Assembly: GCF_012641435.1 (NCBI RefSeq)
Contig: NZ_JABAIJ010000001.1
Coordinates: forward strand, 1,674,001-1,738,000
Length of the DNA stretch: 64,000 nucleotides
Direction of reading: 5' to 3'
Source: Rhizobium sp. P38BS-XIX
GTDB lineage: Bacteria > Pseudomonadota > Alphaproteobacteria > Rhizobiales > Rhizobiaceae
The position numbers and the translations under genes are program-made. The notes below the pieces were generated by a model. The model was not told the DNA's origin. It was given only the letters and a program-made list of their open reading frames with translations, and made no database searches. Of this stretch, positions 35,507 through 43,654 are shown piece after piece. The stretch's first letter is position 1; the number at the start of each line of letters is the position of its first letter.

Positions 35507-36810
35507 CGACCCTTCTGCGCGGCCGCCCGCTGTCTTTCAAGCGCCTGCCGCAAAGCCTCGACGATACCGACAGCTACGCCTACGAAAGCGACGGCGGATT
35601 GCTGATCGAAAACGGAACGATCGTCGCGACCGGTCCCTATGCCGATATCAAGGCGCAAGCGCCGGAAGGCGTGAGCGAAATCGACCATCGCCCGCATTTG
35701 ATCCTGCCGGGTTTCATCGACATGCATCTGCATTTTCCGCAGATGCAGGTGATCGCCTCCTATGCCGCCAACCTGCTGGAATGGCTGAACACCTATACCT
35801 TCCCCGAGGAATGCCGCTTCGTCGAAAGCGCCCATGCGGAGCGTATCGCCAGGCATTTCTATGACGAAATGATCCGTCACGGCACGACGACCGCCGTCGC
35901 CTATTGCTCTGTGCACAAGACCTCCGCCGACGCCTATTTCGCCGAAGCCATGCGGAGAAACATGCGCATGGTCGGCGGCAAGGTGATGATGGATCGCCAT
36001 GCGCCGCAGGGCCTGCTCGATACGCCTGAAATGGGTTATGACGAGACGCGCCAGGTCATATCAGACTGGCACGGCAAGGGCCGCAACCACGTCGCCATCA
36101 CCCCGCGCTTCGCCATAACCTCGACACCGGCGCAAATGGAGGCGACAGCCGCGCTTGCCCGCGAATTCCCGGACCTGCACATCCAGACACATCTTTCCGA
36201 GAACCACGACGAGATCACATTCACCTGCGAACTCTATCCGGACGCGATCGACTATACCGATATCTATGCACATTATGGCCTGCTTGGCCCCAAGAGCCTG
36301 TTCGGCCATGCGATCCATCTTTCGGAGCGCGAGGCCGACGCCATGAGCGAAGCAGGCTCCGTTGCCGTCCATTGCCCGACCTCGAACCTGTTCCTCGGCT
36401 CCGGTCTCTTTCCGCTGAAGGCGCTGGCCCGGCGCGAAAAGCCCGTTCGCATCGGTGTCGCTACCGATATCGGCGGCGGCTCCAGCTATTCGATGCTGCG
36501 GACCATGGACGAGGCCTACAAGATCCAGCAGCTGCTCGGTGAGCGCCTGAACCCGCTGGAAAGCTATTATTACATGACACGCGGCAATGCCGAATCCCTC
36601 TCGCTCGTCGACAGGATCGGTACGCTCGACGCCGGCACCGAAGCCGATCTCATCGTCCTCAATGCCGCAGCAACACCCGCCATGGCGTTGAAGATGGAGG
36701 TCACGAGAAGCCTCACCGAAGAGCTGTTCCTGCTCCAGACCATGGGCGACGACCGCGCCGTCGTCGAAACCTACGTCGCCGGAAAGCCGATGAAATCGAC
36801 CCTCCAGTAA
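35503..36810 (+). CDS. guaD: guanine deaminase
   Basis: 435-aa amidohydrolase converting guanine to xanthine. The zinc-binding H75 and H77 lie in FIDMHLHFPQMQV, and the family blocks HLSENHDEI and the metal Asp in GVATDIGGGSSYSMLRTM are present. ATG 35503 overlaps the puuD stop, so the two are co-translated. Product xanthine goes to XdhAB. Confidence 0.95.
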   Translation: MTTLLRGRPLSFKRLPQSLDDTDSYAYESDGGLLIENGTIVATGPYADIKAQAPEGVSEIDHRPHLILPGFIDMHLHFPQMQVIASYAANLLEWLNTYTFPEECRFVESAHAERIARHFYDEMIRHGTTTAVAYCSVHKTSADAYFAEAMRRNMRMVGGKVMMDRHAPQGLLDTPEMGYDETRQVISDWHGKGRNHVAITPRFAITSTPAQMEATAALAREFPDLHIQTHLSENHDEITFTCELYPDAIDYTDIYAHYGLLGPKSLFGHAIHLSEREADAMSEAGSVAVHCPTSNLFLGSGLFPLKALARREKPVRIGVATDIGGGSSYSMLRTMDEAYKIQQLLGERLNPLESYYYMTRGNAESLSLVDRIGTLDAGTEADLIVLNAAATPAMALKMEVTRSLTEELFLLQTMGDDRAVVETYVAGKPMKSTLQ

Positions 36811-36856
36811 GGCAATCCGCACCGCCCGCCATGTAACCACCCGGAAGGCAGAGACC

Positions 36857-37996
36857 ATGACCGCGCCGCTTACCATCGCCGAATTGAAGACGCTTGCTCA
36901 GCGGCGCGTGCCGAAAATGTTCTTCCAATATGCCGATTCCGGCTCGTGGACAGAATCGACCTATCAGGCAAATGAGGCTGACTTCGCCAAGATCAAGTTG
37001 CGCCAGCGCGTCCTCGTCGACATGTCGGACCGGTCGCTCGCAACCAGCATGGTCGGCCAGAAGGCCTCGATGCCGGTGGCGCTAGCACCGACCGGCCTCA
37101 CCGGCATGCAGCACGCCGATGGCGAGATGCTGGCGGCGCGTGCGGCCGAGGAATTCGGCATTCCCTTCACCCTGTCGACCATGAGCATCTGCTCGATCGA
37201 GGATATCGCCTCGGTGACGAAGCAACCTTTCTGGTTCCAGCTTTACGTCATGAAGGATCGCGATTTCGTCCTGAACCTCATCCAGCGCGCAAAGGCGGCG
37301 AAATGCTCGGCACTCGTGCTGACGGCCGACCTGCAGATCCTCGGCCAGCGCCACAACGACATCCGCAATGGATTGTCGGCACCGCCGAAAATGACGGTGA
37401 AGAATCTCTGGCAGATGGCGACGCGGCCAAGCTGGTGCATGGAAATGCTGAAAACCAAGCGTCACTCCTTCGGCAACATCATCGGTCATGCCAAGGATAT
37501 TTCTGACATGACGACACTGTCGCACTGGACGCACTCGCAGTTCGATCCCAGGCTCTCCTGGAGCGATGTCGCCTGGATCAAGCAGCAATGGGGCGGCCCG
37601 CTCATCATCAAGGGCATTCTCGATGTCGAGGATGCAAAGGCAGCCGTCGATACCGGCGCCGACGCGATCATCGTCTCGAACCATGGCGGCCGGCAGCTCG
37701 ACGGCGCCCATTCTTCCATCAGCATGCTGCCACGGATCGTCGACGCGGTCGGCGACAGGATCGAAGTGCATATGGATGGCGGCATCCGCTCCGGTCAGGA
37801 CGTGCTGAAGGCGATCGCTTACGGCGCCAAGGGCACTTTCATCGGCCGTCCCTTCCTCTATGGCCTCGGCGCCATGGGCAAGGAAGGTGTGACACTGGCG
37901 CTCGAGATCATCCGCAAAGAGCTGGATATCTCGATGGCGCTGTGCGGCAAGCGAGACATCAAGGCCGTCGATCGCTCGATCCTGGCTGACTCTTAG
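36857..37996 (+). CDS. FMN-dependent alpha-hydroxy-acid oxidase/dehydrogenase (LldD-like)
   Basis: 379-aa TIM-barrel flavoenzyme. The catalytic His and Arg are in IVSNHGGRQLDGA, phosphate-binding residues in VHMDGGIRSGQDVLKAIAYGAKG, and the N-terminal FFQYADSGSWTESTYQAN is typical of L-lactate dehydrogenase/hydroxyacid oxidases. It is the last gene of puuD-guaD-lldD. In this setting it might act on glycolate or another 2-hydroxy acid arising from ureide breakdown, but L-lactate is equally possible. Its TAG stop lies at the end of a repeat element. Confidence 0.88.
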   Translation: MTAPLTIAELKTLAQRRVPKMFFQYADSGSWTESTYQANEADFAKIKLRQRVLVDMSDRSLATSMVGQKASMPVALAPTGLTGMQHADGEMLAARAAEEFGIPFTLSTMSICSIEDIASVTKQPFWFQLYVMKDRDFVLNLIQRAKAAKCSALVLTADLQILGQRHNDIRNGLSAPPKMTVKNLWQMATRPSWCMEMLKTKRHSFGNIIGHAKDISDMTTLSHWTHSQFDPRLSWSDVAWIKQQWGGPLIIKGILDVEDAKAAVDTGADAIIVSNHGGRQLDGAHSSISMLPRIVDAVGDRIEVHMDGGIRSGQDVLKAIAYGAKGTFIGRPFLYGLGAMGKEGVTLALEIIRKELDISMALCGKRDIKAVDRSILADS

Positions 37997-38098
37997 AGCA
38001 ATTCCGGGAAAAGTGCGCAGCGGTTTTCCGTCCGGAATTGCGAGAAAACAAAGAGATAGAGCGGTTCGGGGATTCCGTGAAAAGCTGAACCGCTCTAG
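37995..38098. repeat. RIME-like double-palindrome intergenic element
   Basis: Two palindromes make up the element. The first has arms GCAATTCCGG (37998-38007) and CCGGAATTGC (38032-38041). The second has perfect 11-base arms TAGAGCGGTTC (38057-38067) and GAACCGCTCTA (38087-38097). This resembles the rhizobial intergenic mosaic elements. The left end supplies AG of the lldD-like stop, and the right end supplies the metallophosphoesterase stop TAG (38097-38095). A degenerate partial copy is at 21184-21246. Confidence 0.8.
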
Positions 38099-38835
38099 CG
38101 TAGCCAACCGGTCGCAAGACCGCTTGCCCATTCCGCACGGCCATTCCCCGCCGCAAGCTTTGCCATCGCCATATGATCGTAGGCTACCTGCCGGAAGTCC
38201 GGCAGCCAAATACCGTCAGTCTTCTCCAGAATAGCGTAGGAAGCAAAGGGGTGGCCCGCCTCGACCTTGTGACGATAGGGCAAATCGTCGTCATAGGCCG
38301 GGCAGCCAACGCTACCGGGATTGACGACGAGCCGGCCGTCTGAAAGCCTGACCAGGCGCGGAATGTGGCTATGCCCGCACAGCATCAATGGAAAATCGAT
38401 GCCGGCAGCCAAGGCTTCGATTTCCTCTACCGGCTTTTGATGGACATGACCGTCCGGTGAAACGGACTCGAGCCAATAGACATTGTCTTGAGCCGGCGTC
38501 GCATGGCAGAGATAGACTTGATCCCGGTAGGTCGCGTTGAAGGGCAGTCCACGCAGCCAATCGAGATGACGTTCCGACAGCTCGGAATAGGCAACTCGGT
38601 CCGAAGCATGCATGGCCTCCGGTGCAAGTTCGACCAAATATCGGTCGTGATTGCCGCGCACCGTCACCACATTCAGATCCAGCAGCAAATCCGCCGTCTT
38701 GGCCGCAGTCAGCGGCCCGCTGAAACAATCGCCGAGGTTGACGATGTCGTCGATGCCTTGCGCGCGGATATCCCTGAGCACGGCTTCAAGCGCCAGATGA
38801 TTGCCGTGAATGTCCGCAATGGCTGCAAACCTCAT
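38095..38835 (-). CDS. metallophosphoesterase, YfcE/serine-threonine phosphatase-like
   Basis: 246-aa calcineurin-like phosphoesterase. Metal motifs are ADIHGN (residues 7-12), NLGDCFSGP, VRGNHDRYL and CGHSHIPR, with the final NPGSVGCP typical of YfcE-type enzymes. Start ATG 38835 is 3 bases after the uraH stop, so it is the last gene of the puuE-uraD-hepT-allA-uraH operon. Its link to ureide breakdown is unexplained. The stop codon is inside the adjacent repeat element. Confidence 0.87.
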   Translation of the reverse strand: MRFAAIADIHGNHLALEAVLRDIRAQGIDDIVNLGDCFSGPLTAAKTADLLLDLNVVTVRGNHDRYLVELAPEAMHASDRVAYSELSERHLDWLRGLPFNATYRDQVYLCHATPAQDNVYWLESVSPDGHVHQKPVEEIEALAAGIDFPLMLCGHSHIPRLVRLSDGRLVVNPGSVGCPAYDDDLPYRHKVEAGHPFASYAILEKTDGIWLPDFRQVAYDHMAMAKLAAGNGRAEWASGLATGWLR

Positions 38836-38838
38836 GGT

Positions 38839-39195
38839 TCAGCTCCCGCGATAGGTCGAATAGCCGTATGGCGAGATCAGCAACGGCACATGGTAATGTG
38901 CCGTCGTGTCAGCGATGCCGAAGCGGATCGGCACAAGATCGAGGAAAGCCGGCTCCGGCAGCCTGGCGCCGCTGGCTCGCAGATAGTCACCGGCGCGGAA
39001 CAGCAATTCATAGGTGCCGGCGACGAAGCTTTCACCGATCAGAATAGGCCCGCCGTCCACACGCCCGTCGGCATTGGTCTTCACCGTCTTCAAATGCGTG
39101 CGGGCATCGCCATCGATCCTGTAGAGATCGATCACTAAACCTTCGGCCGGCTTGCCAAGAGCGGTATCGAGCACATGCGTGGTCAGTCCGGTCAT
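38839..39195 (-). CDS. uraH: 5-hydroxyisourate hydrolase
   Basis: 118-aa transthyretin-related protein. The N-terminal [14 protein letters not shown] and the C-terminal signature [11 protein letters not shown] with the diagnostic YRGS ending identify HIU hydrolase, which converts 5-hydroxyisourate from PuuD to OHCU. His and Arg active-site residues are in THVLD and the [11 protein letters not shown] region. The start overlaps the allA stop by 4 bases. Confidence 0.96.
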   Translation of the reverse strand: MTGLTTHVLDTALGKPAEGLVIDLYRIDGDARTHLKTVKTNADGRVDGGPILIGESFVAGTYELLFRAGDYLRASGARLPEPAFLDLVPIRFGIADTTAHYHVPLLISPYGYSTYRGS

Positions 39196-39692
39196 AGCGT
39201 CGGCGCTCCGATGATGAAGGGCGTGTCGAAGAAGGACTCTTCCAGATTGTTTCCCGGCCCGTCACGATCGACGATGAGGAAATCGCTGTGTTCGCCGAGC
39301 GCCATCAACGGATAGTGCCAGGCGTTGATCTTGTAGTTCACACCCTGATCGCCCCGCGCCAGGAAAACTTGCGGCCGGCCTGGTTTGCCACCCTCATCTT
39401 GCGCGACGACGACAAGGAACGGCCGGCCGTTCAGCGGCACGAAACACTGGCTGCCGAACGGATGACGCTCCATCATGTCGATCGAGAAGGGAAAAGCGCG
39501 CGGCTGGCCTCGAAAGAGGTTCAAAATGACGCGTGCGCCGTCGCCAATGGCTTCCGCTGTCGACAGCGCATGAAAGCGCTCCGTCGTACCGCCATTGATA
39601 TATCGCATGCTTGCCGGATCGGCCTCGATCACGTCACCGAACGGCGCAAACGCCGCTTTCGTCAAAGGATTAATCTGTAGATGCTGTGTCAT
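39192..39692 (-). CDS. allA: ureidoglycolate lyase
   Basis: 166-aa cupin-like protein that splits ureidoglycolate into glyoxylate and urea. The blocks [33 protein letters not shown] and [21 protein letters not shown] are those of AllA. ATG 39692 is the natural start; the open frame reaches 39773 but overlaps no ribosome-binding site. Its substrate must come from allantoate by an enzyme not seen in this window. It overlaps uraH and follows the HepT-like gene by 7 bases. Confidence 0.94.
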   Translation of the reverse strand: MTQHLQINPLTKAAFAPFGDVIEADPASMRYINGGTTERFHALSTAEAIGDGARVILNLFRGQPRAFPFSIDMMERHPFGSQCFVPLNGRPFLVVVAQDEGGKPGRPQVFLARGDQGVNYKINAWHYPLMALGEHSDFLIVDRDGPGNNLEESFFDTPFIIGAPTL

Positions 39693-39699
39693 TGAAGGA

Positions 39700-40062
39700 T
39701 CATTCGCCTTCCGCTCGCCAATGGCGAATGGAGTCCAGTTGCAGAAGCAATTCCGAAGCGGATTGGTGCGCAAGCTCCCACAACTCCGTCAAGTCGATGT
39801 CGAGATAGCCTTGCTCAATCCGCTTTCGAAAATTCTGCATCACATGCCAAGGCAACTCCGGATGGTCAACGGCAAACTCCGGAAACTCCTCCGAAATTCG
39901 CGCGGCGGCCTCGCCGATCAGCAGGAGATTCATGCCGACGGCACGATGCTTCTCCACATTCTTGAAGAACGCCGCCTGATCGATGCGCTGCAGGAACCGA
40001 TCGATCTCGGATGCGGCATCTTGCATCCGCTCAAGATGGATAATCAGCTGTTTGGAACTCAT
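39700..40062 (-). CDS. HepT-like (DUF86) protein with degenerate RNase motif
   Basis: 120-aa helical protein of the HepT/HEPN toxin family. The usual catalytic motif R-X4-H-X-Y appears as R79-KRIE-Q84-G-Y86, so the catalytic His is Gln. The rest of the domain is well formed ([41 protein letters not shown]). No nucleotidyltransferase-type MntA antitoxin gene is next to it. Instead it is embedded between uraD and allA in the ureide operon. It is therefore unlikely to be an active toxin; a domesticated role or drift are both possible. Confidence 0.85.
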   Translation of the reverse strand: MSSKQLIIHLERMQDAASEIDRFLQRIDQAAFFKNVEKHRAVGMNLLLIGEAAARISEEFPEFAVDHPELPWHVMQNFRKRIEQGYLDIDLTELWELAHQSASELLLQLDSIRHWRAEGE

Positions 40063-40095
40063 GAGCGTGCCACTTCGCGAGGACGATGCAGTGTC

Positions 40096-40614
40096 TTAGC
40101 GCGACCCTCGGGCCACGCCAACTTCGGGTAACATGGATTGCAGGCGCAGCAGCGCGATCTTCTCCACCTGTACGGCCGCTGTCGCGAATTCCGCATCTCG
40201 GCTGTTGTCGATCCGGCTTTCAAAGGCGGCGAGGATATCATCCTTGCCGAGCCCCTTGACCGCAATGATGAAGGGGAATCCGAACTTCGTCACATAGGCG
40301 CCGTTGAGTTCGGTGAAGCGGGCGTGCTCCTCAGGGCTTAACCGATCAAGCCCGGCGCCGGCCTGCTCATTGCGGCTGTCCTCCGTTAATTCGCCGGCAA
40401 TTGCCAGCCGACCGGCGAGATCCGGATGCGCCCGCAGCACGCCAAGTCTTTCCGCCTCACTTGCAGCGCGGAAGACCTGCACAAGCGCTGCATGCACGCC
40501 GCCAGAGGTCAATGGCTCTACAATAGAGCCGGCATCGTGGGCGCGCTCGGCGACGAAAGGCGAATGTTCGAAGACGCCGCCGAAGCGGCCGACAAAATCG
40601 TCCCGCGAGATCAT
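40096..40614 (-). CDS. uraD: OHCU decarboxylase
   Basis: 172-aa enzyme decarboxylating 2-oxo-4-hydroxy-4-carboxy-5-ureidoimidazoline to S-allantoin. The catalytic His is in LRAHPDLAGR (H63), with the downstream block TELNGAYVTKFGFPFIIAVKG conserved in the family. GGAGG lies 9 bases before ATG 40614, which is 1 base past the puuE stop. In-frame upstream starts lie inside puuE and are not needed. Confidence 0.95.
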   Translation of the reverse strand: MISRDDFVGRFGGVFEHSPFVAERAHDAGSIVEPLTSGGVHAALVQVFRAASEAERLGVLRAHPDLAGRLAIAGELTEDSRNEQAGAGLDRLSPEEHARFTELNGAYVTKFGFPFIIAVKGLGKDDILAAFESRIDNSRDAEFATAAVQVEKIALLRLQSMLPEVGVARGSR

Positions 40615-40615
40615 G

Positions 40616-41539
40616 TCAGCGCGCGCCTCCAGGAAGGTGATTCTCATACCAGTGGTTGGCGATCTCGATGCGCTTGGGAAGCCAGACCTTGTCGTGCTTC
40701 TGCACATACTCGATAAACCGCCGCAAGGCAGCAGCGCGGCCGGGGCGACCGACGAGGCGGCAATGCAGGCCGACGGACATCATCTTCGGACTGCCCTGCT
40801 TGCCTTCTTCATAGAGCGTATCGAAGGCATCCTTGAGATAGGTGAAGAACTGATCGCCCGAGTTGAATCCCTGCGGCGTCGCAAAACGCATATCGTTGGT
40901 TTCGAGCGTGTAGGGAATGATCAGGAACGGCTTGCCGTTCAGACCGTCGACCCAGAAGGGCAGATCGTCTGAATAGGAGTCGGAAGAATAGAGGAAGCCG
41001 CCCTCCTCCATGACGAGCCGCAGCGTGTTGTCCGATGGCTTGCCCTGATACATGCCATAGGGCCGCTCGCCGGTCAGCTCGGTGTGGAGCCGCACGGCTT
41101 CGACGATGTGCTTGCGCTCCAGATCCTCCGAGAAATCCTTATATTCCAGCCAGCGATAGCCGTGGCTCGCAATCTCCCAGCCCGCCTCCTTCATGGCGGC
41201 GACCGCTTCCGGGTTGCGGGCCATCGCAAGCGTCACGCCATAGACGGTCGCCTGCACCTTGAGTTCGGTAAACATGCGCCACAATCGCCAGAAGCCGGCA
41301 CGCGATCCATACTCGTAGATCGATTCCATATTGAGATTGCGCTGGTTCGGCCAGGATGCCGCACCGACAATTTCCGAAAGCAGATTTTCCGACCCCGGAT
41401 CCCCGTCGAGGATGCAGCTTTCGCCACCCTCTTCGTAATTGATGACGAACTGCACGGCGACGCGGGCATCGCCGGGCCATTTCGGATCCGGCGTGTTGCG
41501 GCCGTAGCCGATGAGATTGCGGGCGTAGTTTTCCGACAT
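40616..41539 (-). CDS. puuE: allantoinase, PuuE (polysaccharide-deacetylase-like) type
   Basis: 307-aa metal-independent allantoinase of the polysaccharide deacetylase fold, converting allantoin to allantoate. Blocks YARNLIGYGRNTPDPKWPGDARVAVQFVINYEEGGE at the N-terminus and WEIASHGYRWLEYKD are PuuE hallmarks. ATG 41539 follows GAAGGTG at good spacing. It is first in the minus-strand operon puuE-uraD-hepT-allA-uraH-metallophosphoesterase. Confidence 0.95.
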   Translation of the reverse strand: MSENYARNLIGYGRNTPDPKWPGDARVAVQFVINYEEGGESCILDGDPGSENLLSEIVGAASWPNQRNLNMESIYEYGSRAGFWRLWRMFTELKVQATVYGVTLAMARNPEAVAAMKEAGWEIASHGYRWLEYKDFSEDLERKHIVEAVRLHTELTGERPYGMYQGKPSDNTLRLVMEEGGFLYSSDSYSDDLPFWVDGLNGKPFLIIPYTLETNDMRFATPQGFNSGDQFFTYLKDAFDTLYEEGKQGSPKMMSVGLHCRLVGRPGRAAALRRFIEYVQKHDKVWLPKRIEIANHWYENHLPGGAR

Positions 41540-41596
41540 TGAAGCACCTTCTCGAATAAGGAGAACGGTAGCACCCATGCAACGAAAGTCGAGACT

Positions 41597-41617
41597 GAAA
41601 GTGGGAAAATCACTTTC
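41597..41617. promoter_or_regulatory. inverted repeat upstream of puuE
   Basis: GAAAGTG and CACTTTC arms, 7-base spacer GGAAAAT. It lies 58 bases before the puuE start and just after the DUF1045 gene stop. It may be an operator for the ureide operon or a weak terminator for the upstream gene. Confidence 0.35.
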
Positions 41618-41658
41618 TCTTCAATGGCAAGCCGTCAGCGCAGCCGGAGTCCGACGGC

Positions 41659-42366
41659 TCAGGCAATCTTGCGCGCGCTGACCTTGCCCATGGGATGCAG
41701 CGAGTGCACGCGGAACGGACCACCAGCACCGTCTTCCATCAGCAAAGCGATATTGGAAATCGCAATAGGGCCGGCAAGAACGGGCTCGAAGAAGCTGCGA
41801 AGGCCCTTCTCGATCCGCTGCGTGTCGGCAGGGCCTACGGTGCCGGTCAGCATCATCTGAAAGCGGAACTCGTCCATCACATGCGGATGACCCCACCGAT
41901 GCAGATTGGCGAACTGCGTCGCCGAGAGCCCGTCCGGATCGATGCGCTCAATTTCGGCCTCCGTCAGCGGCGCGCGGTAAACATCGAAAGCCTGCACCAG
42001 GGATGCGGCAAGGAAATGCATCTGCTGGCTGGGTGTGGACGAAACCAGTCCAAAGGCACCATCGAGCCGCGCGACTTCCAGTTGCGGAATTTCGAAGGGC
42101 GCGACCGATCCGGAAAACCGCATGAGGTCTCGCAGCAGCGACGCCTCGGACATCTCTTCCGCCAAACGGAAAGGCGCCTTCAGCACTCCCATGAAACCAT
42201 AGCGGCGTGGAACGGCGGTGTAGAATGCGATCTCGTGGATCCCCAGCCCACGGATCGCGGGCGGATCGACCATCTCGCCGGAGTAGATGTTTCGCCCGAG
42301 CCAATTTGCGGCCACAAGCGTCAGCGGATCGCTCGCAGACGGCGTGAAGCAAATGGCGTAGCGCAT
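41659..42366 (-). CDS. DUF1045 (2H phosphoesterase-like) protein lacking both catalytic motifs
   Basis: 235-aa protein. The overall sequence fits DUF1045/TIGR03223, often annotated as a phosphonate-metabolism protein: MRYAICFTPSASDPLT, WLGRNIYSG, FYTAVPRRYGF, LHRWGHPHVMDEFRF. The two H-x-T motifs of the 2H fold, which in my recollection read YGFHATLKAPF and FRFHMTLTG, here read YGFMGVLKAPF (M59-G-V61) and FRFQMMLTG (Q170-M-M172). Both His/Thr pairs are lost while the flanks are intact. It follows GGAGGAG. Probably a non-catalytic relative. No phn genes are nearby. Confidence 0.8.
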   Translation of the reverse strand: MRYAICFTPSASDPLTLVAANWLGRNIYSGEMVDPPAIRGLGIHEIAFYTAVPRRYGFMGVLKAPFRLAEEMSEASLLRDLMRFSGSVAPFEIPQLEVARLDGAFGLVSSTPSQQMHFLAASLVQAFDVYRAPLTEAEIERIDPDGLSATQFANLHRWGHPHVMDEFRFQMMLTGTVGPADTQRIEKGLRSFFEPVLAGPIAISNIALLMEDGAGGPFRVHSLHPMGKVSARKIA

Positions 42367-42475
42367 AAAATCTCCTCCAGAGCGCGAAAACCGGCTGAGC
42401 GCTCGGTCGCTGTCGGCCAAGGGGATAGGTGATTTGCGTGACAGATTGACGACCTGAACGGCCGTATATTCACAT

Positions 42476-43654
42476 TTAGTGTGATACGACGGCAATATGA
42501 CTTGCCAGTGTGAAGTTATGCGGCAACGTGAAGCGGCAAGGCGCTCCGATCGCCTCGTGGACAGCCGATTCCGCCAACCGATGCGCCAGCCCGAAACTCA
42601 CCTTGAAGCCCCCCGTCAGCGCGATGAGCGAGGCATGCTCGGGATGGGCACCCACCATCGGATCGCGATCGATCGCCTTCGGCCGCAGACCGGCCCAGCG
42701 TTCGACCACCTCCGCATCCCGCAAGATCGGCGCCATGGCGCGGGCAGCCAACAGCAGCTCGTCCAGCTGATGATCCGTGGATAGCGGATCGCCGAAGCGG
42801 TTTTCACTGGTACTGCCGACGGCAACGAAACCAGCGTCATGCGGCACGATGTAGAGCCCGTCGCGGAAGATGACCGGCAGGCTGCCGTCGATATCGGCTT
42901 TCAACAGCGCCGCCTGTCCCTTGACCGCCTGCCCCAGAGCCGATTTGCGATTGCGCGTAAGCTCGTCCAGGATTGGAAAGGACTCGTGACCGGCGGCGAG
43001 AATGCAGCGGCCAAAACGGATATTACCGCCACGCGTGGTTGCAACGCCCTTGTCCGGATCGATATGATCGACGCGCAAGCCTTCGACCATTTTGACGGTG
43101 CGGGTGGTCGCCAGGAATTTCTGCAGCATCGCAAGAAAAGCGCGCGGAGCTACGCGCGCCGCCAGCGTGTCGAAAACGAAACCGTTCTCAGCTGCAGCTG
43201 GATCGATCCAGTTCTCAACAGGCGCAGCATCCAGCACATGCCAGTGAAAGTCGCAGCCATGCTGATGCCAATGCGTCTCCGCATCCTGCGAATGGCCGAT
43301 CGCGATCCGCCGCAGATGCGGCTTTGGCAGCGGGATCAGACGGCCGGCGCGCCGGTAGCCCGCCGAAAGCCCGGTTTCAGCTTCCAGGGCAGCAATATCA
43401 CCTTCCAGCGACACGAGCGCATCGAATTGAAACTGCTTCTTTTCCGACCATTTGTCCGGCATATGCGGCATGAGCGCACCAAGCAGGCCACCGCTTGCCC
43501 CCTGCCCGAAACGACCGGCGTCGATCAGCAGCGTTTGAAGACCAAGGCGCTCGGCATGAATTGCGGCCCACAAGCCCATGATTCCGCCACCGACGATCAA
43601 CAGATCGACGGATGATTGACCGGCAGGCCTTGGAGGATTATCCGCTCTTTCCAT
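42476..43654 (-). CDS. FAD-dependent oxidoreductase, MnmC C-terminal-domain-like
   Basis: 392-aa DAO-fold flavoprotein. The N-terminal dinucleotide motif is VDLLIVGGGIMGLWAAIHAERLG, followed by GRFGQGASGGLLGALMPH, as in the MnmC(o) domain. The C-terminal block RWAGLRPKAIDRDPMVG closes the FAD site. Paired with the divergent MnmD-like gene, it probably performs the first step from cmnm5U to nm5U in tRNA. A glycine/D-amino acid oxidase is the alternative. ATG 43654 is used; an in-frame TTG at 43696 would lengthen it into the neighbour. Confidence 0.78.
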   Translation of the reverse strand: MERADNPPRPAGQSSVDLLIVGGGIMGLWAAIHAERLGLQTLLIDAGRFGQGASGGLLGALMPHMPDKWSEKKQFQFDALVSLEGDIAALEAETGLSAGYRRAGRLIPLPKPHLRRIAIGHSQDAETHWHQHGCDFHWHVLDAAPVENWIDPAAAENGFVFDTLAARVAPRAFLAMLQKFLATTRTVKMVEGLRVDHIDPDKGVATTRGGNIRFGRCILAAGHESFPILDELTRNRKSALGQAVKGQAALLKADIDGSLPVIFRDGLYIVPHDAGFVAVGSTSENRFGDPLSTDHQLDELLLAARAMAPILRDAEVVERWAGLRPKAIDRDPMVGAHPEHASLIALTGGFKVSFGLAHRLAESAVHEAIGAPCRFTLPHNFTLASHIAVVSH

